Shown in pieces: positions 24,991-33,810 of a stretch of DNA of 35,780 nt (the stretch's first letter is position 1; each line of letters begins with the position of its first letter). Source of the stretch: Pleurocapsa sp. CCALA 161 (GTDB taxonomy: Bacteria; Cyanobacteriota; Cyanobacteriia; Cyanobacteriales; Xenococcaceae); contig NZ_PVWF01000053.1 in the NCBI RefSeq assembly GCF_003003995.1, positions 1 through 35,780 of the forward strand, in the 5' to 3' direction. Below the pieces are notes generated by a model that worked only from the letters and a program-made list of their open reading frames with translations, was not told the DNA's origin and did no database searches. Both the position numbers and the translations under genes were made by a program.

Positions 24991-25839
24991 ATGAACTTTT
25001 ATCTAGGCTGTGCCGTTTGGTCATACAAAGACTGGGTAGGAAATCTATATCCACCTAAAAGCCAACCACGGGAATTCTTAAACTTATATAGTCACCGTTT
25101 TACCACTGTTGAAGGTAACACTACTTTCTACGCTATTCCCTCGGCAGAAACAATTAAAAAATGGGTTGAGCAAACTCCTCCAGGCTTTAAATTTTGCCCT
25201 AAGCTACATCGACAGATTACTCATCAAGGCTTCCTAACTCCTCATATTTCTAAAGCGATCGCTTTTTTTACCAGAATATCAGGTTTAGGCGATCGCCTGG
25301 GAACAACTTTTATTCAGCTACCTCCTAGCTATAGTTCTGAGTATCTATCTGACTTGACCACATTTCTGACCGCTTGTAGCCAGTCCGATCTATCTTTAGC
25401 TTTAGAAGTACGTCATTTGGACTGGTTCAAAAACGATTTGGGCGATTGCTTAAATGACCTCCTCAACCAACTAAACATAGCCAGAGTTTTGCTAGACACT
25501 CGACCAATCTATAACTGCCCTAACGATCCCCAAATTGGTTCACCTCGTAAAAAACCACAAGTCCCGCTACAAGAGATAATCACAGGAGATACCGCATTTA
25601 TTCGCTTTATTAGCCACCCTGATCGCCAATATAATCAAACCTATCTTGAACAATGGGCCGCTAAACTAAATTACTGGTTTAGTCAAGGTAAAATCGTTTA
25701 CTTTTTCGTTCACTGCCCCCAAGAAGCGAGATCGCCTGATACTGCCAAATTTTTCTACTCTTTATTCAACAACATAGACTCAGCTATTTTACCGTGGAAT
25801 AAGATTGAGCCTAACCCCACTCAGCTAAATCTGTTTTAG
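24991..25839 (+). CDS. DUF72 (YecE-like) protein
   Basis: A 282-aa DUF72 family protein with a TIM-barrel fold, function unknown. Typical segments are FYLGCAVWSYKDWVGNLYPPKSQPREFLNLYSHRFTTVEGNTTFYAIPSAETIKKWVEQTPPGFKFCPKLHRQITHQ, then LGTTFIQLPPSYS and LALEVRHLDWF. The end contains FIRFISHPDR and VYFFVHCPQEARSPDTAKFF. The frame is open from TTG at 24961, but the ATG at 24991 gives the family start (MNFYLGCAVW), and the TTG lies in a palindrome. The gene is followed by a 736-bp gene-free region with two candidate small RNAs on the same strand. No partner suggests a pathway. Confidence 0.93.
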   Translation: MNFYLGCAVWSYKDWVGNLYPPKSQPREFLNLYSHRFTTVEGNTTFYAIPSAETIKKWVEQTPPGFKFCPKLHRQITHQGFLTPHISKAIAFFTRISGLGDRLGTTFIQLPPSYSSEYLSDLTTFLTACSQSDLSLALEVRHLDWFKNDLGDCLNDLLNQLNIARVLLDTRPIYNCPNDPQIGSPRKKPQVPLQEIITGDTAFIRFISHPDRQYNQTYLEQWAAKLNYWFSQGKIVYFFVHCPQEARSPDTAKFFYSLFNNIDSAILPWNKIEPNPTQLNLF

Positions 25840-25916
25840 AGCAATAATTGTTAATAATCGTAAAGTTCATTGCCGAGAACTAAATATTAAGTTTTCATTA
25901 AGTTTATAATTAATTT

Positions 25917-26058
25917 ATTGTATATGCGGGTAAAACGACTTGCTTCAATTAACGAAGCAGCTGTGCTTATCTAGGCGACTCAATTAAGATATTGCTTAAT
26001 AATTCTCTTAAAGTTTTTGGGAACATGGTTTGGCTGACTATGTTCTCAGATTTTTTTT
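25917..26058 (+). ncRNA. Candidate small RNA, copy A of a tandem pair
   Basis: The region has no coding frame. A possible -10 element TATAAT (25905-25910) would start an RNA near 25917, but no good -35 is seen, so the 5' end is approximate. It contains a 5' hairpin (TGCTTC 25941-25946, 7-base loop, GAAGCA 25954-25959), then a box shared with copy B: CGACTC (25976-25981) and TATTGCTTAA (25990-25999). It ends in an intrinsic terminator with loop TTGGCTG and eight Ts (26051-26058). Conservation of box and terminator loop between two adjacent copies, with different stem sequences, is what a structured RNA family would show. I do not recognise the family. Confidence 0.6.
26019..26058 (+). terminator. 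Intrinsic terminator of copy A
   Basis: The stem GAACATGGT (26021-26029) pairs with ACTATGTTC (26037-26045), extendable by two pairs, across loop TTGGCTG (26030-26036). It is followed by TTTTTTTT at 26051-26058. Confidence 0.85.
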
Positions 26059-26080
26059 ACTCTACAGGAATCAAAAAAAT

Positions 26081-26100
26081 TAGTGAAAATTAGTGAAAAT
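26081..26100. repeat. Tandem duplicate TAGTGAAAAT
   Basis: Two exact adjacent 10-bp copies just after the copy A terminator. Confidence 0.85.
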
Positions 26101-26110
26101 TTAAATGTAA

Positions 26111-26139
26111 CTCTACTATGTTTAAAAAGTGCAGTAGAG
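26111..26139. repeat. CTCTACT inverted repeat in the sRNA spacer
   Basis: CTCTACT (26111-26117) and AGTAGAG (26133-26139) are exact inverted repeats with a 15-base spacer. A third copy of CTCTACT is at 26169-26175 and a near copy (CTCTACA) at 26060-26066. Confidence 0.7.
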
Positions 26140-26222
26140 AATTTGCTACAATACAGGCGTTTAGTTAGCTCTACTGTAATAAAAATTAACAACGGCTAAA
26201 GTCAGCAAACGTAATAGTTTTC

Positions 26223-26238
26223 ATTAAGTAGACTTAAT
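26223..26238. promoter_or_regulatory. Palindrome ATTAAGTAGACTTAAT before copy B
   Basis: Perfect 7-bp arms with a 2-base centre. It lies within GTTTTCATTAAGT (26217-26229), which is also found upstream of copy A (25891-25903), and overlaps a possible -10 (TAATAC, 26235-26240). It may be an operator controlling copy B. Confidence 0.4.
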
Positions 26239-26295
26239 ACAGAGGAGAAGAGGTTTTAGATTTGCATGGGGAACAAACTAAAATATATAGTTAAG

Positions 26296-26439
26296 CATAA
26301 GGACAGATTGAGATGTTAGGAATCAGCTAACAATCTCAATAATTTACGACTCGATTTTAAGTATTGCTTAACGGTTCTATATGGTTGGCGTTAGGGGTGT
26401 TGTTTGGCTGACAACGCTCCTAATTTATTTGATTTTTTT
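26296..26439 (+). ncRNA. Candidate small RNA, copy B of a tandem pair
   Basis: A possible promoter is TTGCAT (26262-26267) and TATATA (26284-26289) with 16-bp spacing, giving a 5' end near 26296; an earlier start after the palindrome at 26223-26238 is also possible. It has a strong 5' hairpin: ATTGAGAT/ATCTCAAT and GTTAG/CTAAC with one bulged A (26307-26340) and a 7-base loop. Then come CGACTC (26347-26352) and TATTGCTTAA (26362-26371), as in copy A, and the terminator (26391-26439) with the same TTGGCTG loop. Its length is about 144 nt, close to copy A (about 142 nt). There is no reading frame of note. Confidence 0.6.
26391..26439 (+). terminator. Intrinsic terminator of copy B
   Basis: The stem TTAGGGGTGTTGT (26391-26403) pairs with ACAACGCTCCTAA (26411-26423) with two G-T wobbles, across loop TTGGCTG (26404-26410). 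T-rich tracts follow (26424-26439). Confidence 0.85.
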
Positions 26440-26575
26440 ATCTACTTAACAAATATAGGTTAGTGGGAAACACGGTATCGTGTCCTCCGTAAATATACCA
26501 ATCTTTGCTATTATTTTAAACATTCATATTTAAAGCTTTGATGATCTTTTCCGTAGTTAAGCCTAGAAACTTTAT

Positions 26576-27088
26576 CTAAGCCTCATCTAATTGCACAGCA
26601 AATTCAGAGATATCAACCTGTTCATACAGTTCAAATGGTTGATGTATCCAAGGATTATTCGGCAAATACTCTACATAGTAGTCTGGTATTTTTACTGAGG
26701 CACTTTTGTACCAAATGACAGCGGTACGAATTTCTGTAATATTTTGAGGATATTTAGTTTTAAGCCAGTTAACCGATTCGGCCAAGCTAACGCCAGAATC
26801 TACTAAATCGTCAACGAGTAAAATGCGATCGCCAATAGGTTCAATTGTTGATAAATGTTCTGAGAACTTAATTACCCCACGTTCTTGATTGTTTTTCCCC
26901 CCATAGGAAGCAGTAGACAAAATAGCTAGGGGTTTATCATATAGCCGACAAAGAATATCGCCGACACGCAAACCACCTTTAGCAAGACAGACAATCTGAT
27001 CGAAGTGCCAATTAGATTTATAGATCTTGACAGCGAGGCTTTCGATTTTATGATGATATTCTGACCAGGTTACAAATAAATCCGTCAT
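26576..27088 (-). CDS. Phosphoribosyltransferase (xanthine/hypoxanthine PRT-like)
   Basis: A 170-aa type I phosphoribosyltransferase. The PRPP-binding motif is ILLVDDLVDSGVSLAES (residues about 90-106). Upstream are the strand/helix FDQIVCLAKGGLRVGDILCRLYDKPLAIL and the flexible-loop region SYGGKNNQERGVIKFSEHL. The C-terminus includes KIPDYYVEYLPNNPWIHQPFE, in which Trp and Glu residues resemble the purine-base hood of xanthine/guanine PRTs. Purine salvage is the likely role, but the base is not certain. The ATG at 27088 is clear. It is divergent from the GPH transporter gene, whose start is only 21 bp away. Downstream lies the gene-free sRNA region. Confidence 0.88.
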   Translation of the reverse strand: MTDLFVTWSEYHHKIESLAVKIYKSNWHFDQIVCLAKGGLRVGDILCRLYDKPLAILSTASYGGKNNQERGVIKFSEHLSTIEPIGDRILLVDDLVDSGVSLAESVNWLKTKYPQNITEIRTAVIWYKSASVKIPDYYVEYLPNNPWIHQPFELYEQVDISEFAVQLDEA

Positions 27089-27109
27089 AGCAGTAGGAAC
27101 ATAAACAAA

Positions 27110-28750
27110 TTGAATACTAGCGAAAAGCAGATAGAGCGGGAAAAACTTAACTTTACTACCAAACTTGCCTATGGTGCAGGAGATCTAGGACCAGCAATTG
27201 CCGCCAATCTGCTGACATTTTTCTTATTGTATTTTTTTACTGGAGTTGCGGGGTTACCTGCGGGGTTGTCAGGCAGTATTTTAGCGATCGGCAAAATCAG
27301 CGATGCGATTAACGATCCCATTACGGGAATTTTAAGCGATCGCACCCGTAGTCGTTGGGGTAGGCGTATGCCTTGGATACTGTATGGTGCTATTCCCTTT
27401 GGTATTTTGCTATTTCTTCAGTGGATCGTACCGCAATTTAGTAATGATTCGACAATTCAAACTTGGAGTTTATTTGTTTATTATGTTGCTATTGGGATTT
27501 TATCTAATTTGGCTTACACAGCGGTTAATTTACCTTACACGGCTCTAACTCCAGAATTGACCCAAGATTATGATGAACGAACTAGTTTAACTAGTTTTCG
27601 CTTTGCTTTTTCAATTGGGGGCAGTATTTTATCATTAGTCTTAGCCAGATTTATTTTTCAAACTTATGCTGACGATCCACAGCAGCAATATCTAATTTTG
27701 GGCGTAATTTGCAGTATTATTGCCACTATTGCCTTGTTATGGTGTGCTATTCGGATTCAAGAACGAGGTGCCTTACCAATTGTTAACCAACTGGGCAAAA
27801 AGATTTTGGGTTTTAGCTTGGGAGTCATCGGAACGGTGATTTTGGTTTATGGCATAACTCAGTTTACCAATACCTCAGGTAATAGCTCTTATGGGGTTGC
27901 AGGCATTCTTCTCGGGATAGAAATACTTGCTTTTGGGCTGACTTTGATTTTTGCCAAAATAGAACCTCATTTAAACAATTCCGCAGCAGTGGCAGCGAGA
28001 GATTTAGCTAATAGTGTCCCCACCGCGCCTATCAAAGAACAAATAAAGATGGCTTTTAGTAACAAACCATTTCTCTATGTAATTGGCATTTATCTCTGTT
28101 CTTGGTTGGCTTTCCAGCTTACAGCCTCAATCTTAGTTTATTATTCCGTTAGCTGGATGGGCATGAGTGAAGCAGACTCGCCAACAGTACCTCTTGCTGT
28201 TCAAGCAACAGCTTTTATTATGTTGTTTGGTTGGACTTTTATCAGTCGAAAGCTGGATAAAAAAACTGTATTTATTTTGGGTAGTATTATTTGGATTGTG
28301 GCTCAAGGAGGATTATTTCTAATTCAGCCAGGTCAAATCAAAGAACTTTATTTCCTCGCAATTTTGGCTGGGTTTGGTGTGTCGGTTGCTTTTTTAATTC
28401 CTTGGTCAATGATTCCCGATGTCGTTGATTTAGATGAATTGAACACAGGTGAGAGAAGAGAAGGCATTTTTTACAGCTTTATGGTGCTATTACAAAAATT
28501 TGGGCTGGCTTTAGCTTTATTTTTAGTCGGACAGGCACTAGAATGGTCTGGATTTATCTCCCAAGCACCAGGAGAAGTACTCCCTGTGCAACCAGACAGC
28601 GCTTTATTGGCAATTCGAATTGCGATCGCGCCTCTGCCAACTATCTTTCTCATTATTGGCGTAGTCTTAACCTATTTTTACCCCATTACTAAAGAAGTTC
28701 ACGCTGATATTCGCCGACAACTGCAAGCGCGAAAAGAGCAAGAAGTTTAG
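27110..28750 (+). CDS. GPH-family (sodium/melibiose-like) MFS symporter
   Basis: A 546-aa membrane transporter of the glycoside-pentoside-hexuronide:cation symporter family. Typical features are LAYGAGDLGPAIAANLLTFFLLYFF at the N-terminus, ISDAINDPITGILSDRTRSRWGRRMPWIL (loop 2-3 signature), NLPYTALTPELTQDYDERTSLTSFR and SMIPDVVDLDELNTGERREGIFYSF. It should take up a sugar or related solute with a cation. The protein is longer than most members: about residues 230-285 contain two additional hydrophobic segments (LGFSLGVIGTVILVYGI and GVAGILLGIEILAFGLTLIFA). The start is TTG at 27110 with AGGA 11 bases upstream; a stop at 27077-27079 blocks extension. The spacer to the divergent phosphoribosyltransferase is only 21 bp. 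Confidence 0.9.
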   Translation: MNTSEKQIEREKLNFTTKLAYGAGDLGPAIAANLLTFFLLYFFTGVAGLPAGLSGSILAIGKISDAINDPITGILSDRTRSRWGRRMPWILYGAIPFGILLFLQWIVPQFSNDSTIQTWSLFVYYVAIGILSNLAYTAVNLPYTALTPELTQDYDERTSLTSFRFAFSIGGSILSLVLARFIFQTYADDPQQQYLILGVICSIIATIALLWCAIRIQERGALPIVNQLGKKILGFSLGVIGTVILVYGITQFTNTSGNSSYGVAGILLGIEILAFGLTLIFAKIEPHLNNSAAVAARDLANSVPTAPIKEQIKMAFSNKPFLYVIGIYLCSWLAFQLTASILVYYSVSWMGMSEADSPTVPLAVQATAFIMLFGWTFISRKLDKKTVFILGSIIWIVAQGGLFLIQPGQIKELYFLAILAGFGVSVAFLIPWSMIPDVVDLDELNTGERREGIFYSFMVLLQKFGLALALFLVGQALEWSGFISQAPGEVLPVQPDSALLAIRIAIAPLPTIFLIIGVVLTYFYPITKEVHADIRRQLQARKEQEV

Positions 28751-28800
28751 GGATTTAGGGCGAGTAAAGTTGATCTTTTATTCCCATATTCCCATCTGGT

Positions 28801-30093
28801 TTATAAAACACGCAAAATACTGGGAATACTATCAATCGATGCCAGACTTTTAATTTCTTCAAGTGCCTGGCGGAAGTTGCCCTCTTGGACATCATGGGTT
28901 ACAACCACAATTTCGGCTAAATCGTCGCAAAAACCAATCTGCACCACTGACTCTAAGCTAACGTCATGGTTGCCAAAGCTAGTGCCTAAATGACCGATCA
29001 CACCAGGAACATCTCGGCAGAGAAAACGAGCATAGAAACGAGTATTAATTTCGGCAATGGGAGTAAGCTGCTTAAAATGATCGTGGGAGCATTTCAACAT
29101 CGGATCGAGCTTTCCTTTGGTGTTGCTAGTCTGTAAAAATCCAATAATATTAACGATATCCGAGACGACTGCACTAGCTGTTGCTCCTTTCCCCGCACCA
29201 GGGCCAAATAGCATGACCTGACCTAAAGGATCTCCCTCGACAAGAATAGCGTTATAAACCCCGTTAACGTTGGCTAGGGGATGATCTTTTGGTACTAAAG
29301 TGGGATGAACTCGTACCTGAAGAGAATCATTGTCGACATTAGCTTTAGCAATTGCCAGTAATTTAATTACAAATCCTAAATCATCGGCATAGCTAATATC
29401 AGTGGCGTTGATTTGACGAATGCCTTCACAGGAAATCTGATCTCGCTTAATTCTGCCATTAAAAGCGATCGCCGCTAAAATCGCAATCTTATCTGCTGCA
29501 TCGTAACCATCAACATCCGCAGTGGGATCGGCTTCGGCGTAACCAAGTTGCTGCGCTTCGGCTAGCACCTCCTCAAAGTCTGCACCTTCTTCCGTCATCT
29601 GGGTCAGAATATAGTTAGTTGTGCCGTTAATAATGCCAATCACAGTTTCAATGCGGTTTACCCCCAAAGACTGTTTCAGAGGTTTAATTACAGGAATCCC
29701 TCCGCCGACGGCTGCTTCAAAGAAGACATATACCCCTGCTTGGTTAGCTGCGGTGAAGATCTCTTCTCCATGACGTGCAATCACAGCTTTATTGGCGGTA
29801 ACAATATGCTTACCATTGGCTATTGCCTGGAGAATTAGCGATCGCGCTGGTTCTAATCCCCCCAGCAATTCCACGACAATTTCAATTTCAGGATCGTTAA
29901 CAATTGTCACTAAATCCGTAGTTAATATCCCAGTAGGTAATTGAGGCGATCTGGGCTGAGCGAGCGATCGCACTCCTACCTTAGCTATCTCGATTTCCTG
30001 CAACAGACTATTGCGTCCTTCTGGAGCTAAAATAATCTCTGCTGTACCTGTACCAACCGTGCCGTAACCTAGTAAACCAATCTTAAAAGCCAC
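28801..30093 (-). CDS. hom: Homoserine dehydrogenase
   Basis: A 430-aa enzyme reducing aspartate semialdehyde to homoserine, the branch to threonine and methionine. The NAD(P) fold is at the start (KIGLLGYGTVGTGTAEIIL). TANKAVIARHGEEIF and FFEAAVGGGIPVIKPL follow. The catalytic segment has GIINGTTNYILTQM and EADPTADVDGYDAADKIAILA. The C-terminal ACT domain (about residues 350-430; RFYARFLCRDVPGVIGHLGTSFGNHDVSLESVVQIG) allows feedback control, probably by threonine. Complete and of normal length. It lies 275 bp downstream of rplY on the same strand, past the rplY terminator, so it has its own promoter. Confidence 0.97.
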   Translation of the reverse strand: MAFKIGLLGYGTVGTGTAEIILAPEGRNSLLQEIEIAKVGVRSLAQPRSPQLPTGILTTDLVTIVNDPEIEIVVELLGGLEPARSLILQAIANGKHIVTANKAVIARHGEEIFTAANQAGVYVFFEAAVGGGIPVIKPLKQSLGVNRIETVIGIINGTTNYILTQMTEEGADFEEVLAEAQQLGYAEADPTADVDGYDAADKIAILAAIAFNGRIKRDQISCEGIRQINATDISYADDLGFVIKLLAIAKANVDNDSLQVRVHPTLVPKDHPLANVNGVYNAILVEGDPLGQVMLFGPGAGKGATASAVVSDIVNIIGFLQTSNTKGKLDPMLKCSHDHFKQLTPIAEINTRFYARFLCRDVPGVIGHLGTSFGNHDVSLESVVQIGFCDDLAEIVVVTHDVQEGNFRQALEEIKSLASIDSIPSILRVL

Positions 30094-30281
30094 AACTTAC
30101 ACCTTGACTGTACCCGCATGAAGTGAATGCCAATCCATCATATCAGCAACGGGCTGGATTCCATCGATCATTTAGATGTTTAATTTTTTCTCCCATCAAC
30201 ACTTCCCCAATCTCTATTCATGCCATTAGTAGCAAACATTTAAGTATTTCAAATAAACATCGGCAGGAATAATTAATTATC

Positions 30282-30314
30282 AAAAAAAACCAGAGATTTT
30301 CAGACAATCTCTGG
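30282..30314 (-). terminator. Intrinsic terminator after rplY
   Basis: On the minus strand CCAGAGATT pairs perfectly with AATCTCTGG (30290-30298 with 30306-30314, 7-base loop), followed by a run of eight Ts (complement of 30282-30289). It lies about 55 bp after the rplY stop. Confidence 0.95.
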
Positions 30315-30368
30315 CAAGCGCAAATACTTCTTTGTATCTATATATTGAAATAACTCTAGCTAAATCAA

Positions 30369-30995
30369 CTATGATTCCGTAACGGTTTCTGCTGATTGCT
30401 CGACTCCTTCTGTTACTTCTGTATCTTCCGTGCCGACTGCTTTTGCTGGTAAAACTATGGAAATTGCTGTACGTTCAGGGTCGTCTAAGACTTCAGCTCC
30501 ATCAGGTAAGACAATATCACCTACCTGGAGCATACTACCAATTTCAAAGTTGGTCACATCAATCTCAATGGACTCAGGAATACTGTCGGCAGCACAGATA
30601 ATTTTCAGCTCAGTCATAATTTGATCGACAATGCCACCTTCTTTCGTTCCCGCTGCTTTACCAGTCAATATGATAGGCACGACAATTTCTACCTGTTGTT
30701 TGGCAGAAACAGTGAAAAAACTTAAATGATGCAAAGTTCTTTTCCAAGGATGAGCCTGCACTTCTCTAATCAAAGCCTTCCCTTTCCAGGAAAGATCGGG
30801 AACGTTAAGATCGATCAAAGTATTATTAATAGCTGCATCTCTCAATAATAATTGAGCTTCTTTGGCAGGAATTGTTAAGGAAATTGAGTTTGCTCCATCA
30901 TGACCGTATAAAGCGGCAGGAATTAATCCTTCACGACGTAAAGCTCTTGGTTTGCTTCCCTCTGGACGGGATTTACATTCTACTGAAATGTTCAT
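30369..30995 (-). CDS. rplY: Ribosomal protein bL25 (CTC/TL5 family)
   Basis: A 208-aa large-subunit protein that binds 5S rRNA. The N-terminal L25 domain (about residues 1-92) has KSRPEGSKPRALRREGLIPAALYGHDGANSISLTIPAKEAQLLLRDAA and KALIREVQAHPWKRTLHHLSFFTV. The C-terminal TL5-type beta domain (about 95-185) has VPIILTGKAAGTKEGGIVDQIMTELKIICAADSIPESIEIDVTNFEIGSMLQVGDI. The acidic tail (GTEDTEVTEGVEQSAETVTES) is longer than in short L25 proteins, as in other CTC-type members. It is followed by a strong terminator. The start at 30995 (MNISVECKSRPEG) is the family start. purA lies 104 bp upstream on the same strand. Confidence 0.96.
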   Translation of the reverse strand: MNISVECKSRPEGSKPRALRREGLIPAALYGHDGANSISLTIPAKEAQLLLRDAAINNTLIDLNVPDLSWKGKALIREVQAHPWKRTLHHLSFFTVSAKQQVEIVVPIILTGKAAGTKEGGIVDQIMTELKIICAADSIPESIEIDVTNFEIGSMLQVGDIVLPDGAEVLDDPERTAISIVLPAKAVGTEDTEVTEGVEQSAETVTES

Positions 30996-31099
30996 ATTGT
31001 TTGGTTGAATTGATAGTAACTAAACATGTTTAATCTGGTTCAAAGCTGCTCCAAGCTAGTAAAAGCAATGCGCTTGTTGTTTGAGTATTAGATATTCGC

Positions 31100-32446
<1,347 letters not shown>

Positions 32447-32526
32447 CTAAAGTTTACACAAACTATTATTATGGTGATTTGCCGTACACAATGTCAACAG
32501 ATATTAGTTAAGAAGTTAGAAAAAGA

Positions 32527-33810
32527 ATGCAACTGCTGCAACAAGTAAGGATTATTGACCCCGTACAACAGGTAGATCGATTAGCAGATGTGTTGATTAT
32601 CGACGGTAAAATCAAGCTAATCCATGATCAGATTACTGATTATCCTGCTCAAGCCTCAATTATCAAACCGCAAGGCTTAGTTTTGGGAACTGGACTCGTA
32701 GATCTTTACAGTCATAGCTCAGATCCAGGAAATGAAACCAGAGAGACTTTATTGGAGTTATCACAAGCAGCGGCGATGGGAGGATTTACTCAGATCGGCA
32801 TTCTTCCTGATACCATTCCTGCAATTGATAGTGCAGAAGTGATTGCAGCAGTTAAGCACAAAGGCGATCGCTTGAAGCGCGATTACAATCGGTCAACTAG
32901 TCTATCTCATCTCCCTCGGCTCAATTTTTGGGGTTCTGCCTACAGCCAAAGCGAGCAAAAGATGAATGCACTGGCAGAATTAGAGCCAGAAATTGTTGGC
33001 TTTACTACCCAGCACAATTTAAGTAATCTTCATCTTTTCAAACAGATTTTAGAATATGTTCAACCTGGACAAAAACCAGTGGCGATCGCTCTTCATCAAA
33101 ACGAGCTAGCAGCAGGAGTAGTTAGGGAAGGCAACGCCTCAATTCGCTACGGTATGTCAGGAAATCCTGGGTTTTCAGAGGCAGCAATCATCGCCGCCGT
33201 CTTAGAGATAGTGGCAGAAATTCCCACCTTGGTTCATATTATGCGAGTCTCAACTAAGCGAGGAGTAGAATTAATAGCTGATGCGAAAGCCAGAGGAGTA
33301 AAAGTTAGCGCTAGTACCACCTGGATGCATCTGTTATGGGATAGCGACGCTATTGGCAGCTACAACCCCAATTTACGCTTAGAACCACCTTTGGGTAATG
33401 AATCAGATCGAATTGCTTTAGTTGATGGAGTTCGTCAGGGTATTATTGATGCGATCGCTATCGATCATCAAGCCTATACTTATGAAGAAAAAACTGTCGC
33501 TTTTGCCCTTGCGCCCCCAGGGGTTGTCGGTTTAGAGTTAGCTTTAGCCTTGTTGTGGCAAAAATTTGTCAAGAGTGGAGCATGGTCGGCAATAGAACTA
33601 TGGCAAGCTTTAAGTAGTCGCCCCCGTCAATGTATCCAGCAGCATCCCATAGCGATCGCCTCAGAACAAGCGATCGATCTAGTTTTATTCGATCCAGAGA
33701 AAAAATGGCTTGCTAATCAAGATAATCTCAAATCTCCTGCTGCTAATACACCTTGGTATAATCAAGAAATTACGGGCAAAGTCATTAGAACAATGAACAA
33801 TGAACAGTGA
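32527..33810 (+). CDS. pyrC: Dihydroorotase-like protein with incomplete metal site
   Basis: A 427-aa amidohydrolase of the dihydroorotase (PyrC/PyrC-prime) group. The overall layout matches: short beta domain (RIIDPVQQVDRLADVLIIDGKI), barrel start GTGLVDLYSHSSDPGNETRETL, then VHIMRVSTKRGVELIADAKARGVKVSAST, PNLRLEPPLGNESDRIALVDG and AIAIDHQAYTYEEK. The metal-binding motif, normally DxHxHLR, is DLYSHSSD here (residues 59-66), the second histidine pair is HIMR and DHAPH is DHQAY. A standard two-zinc site therefore cannot form, and the protein may be a non-catalytic dihydroorotase-like (PyrC-prime) or a divergent enzyme. Many cyanobacteria seem to have a similar copy. The last five codons and the stop (MNNEQ*) come from the heptamer array. 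Divergent from purA. Confidence 0.8.
   Translation: MQLLQQVRIIDPVQQVDRLADVLIIDGKIKLIHDQITDYPAQASIIKPQGLVLGTGLVDLYSHSSDPGNETRETLLELSQAAAMGGFTQIGILPDTIPAIDSAEVIAAVKHKGDRLKRDYNRSTSLSHLPRLNFWGSAYSQSEQKMNALAELEPEIVGFTTQHNLSNLHLFKQILEYVQPGQKPVAIALHQNELAAGVVREGNASIRYGMSGNPGFSEAAIIAAVLEIVAEIPTLVHIMRVSTKRGVELIADAKARGVKVSASTTWMHLLWDSDAIGSYNPNLRLEPPLGNESDRIALVDGVRQGIIDAIAIDHQAYTYEEKTVAFALAPPGVVGLELALALLWQKFVKSGAWSAIELWQALSSRPRQCIQQHPIAIASEQAIDLVLFDPEKKWLANQDNLKSPAANTPWYNQEITGKVIRTMNNEQ

Noticed and set aside
26461-26490. Yfr1-like RNA (starts GGGAAAC)
   Set aside because: The conserved ACTCCTCACAC core is not present, so the resemblance is only in the first bases.
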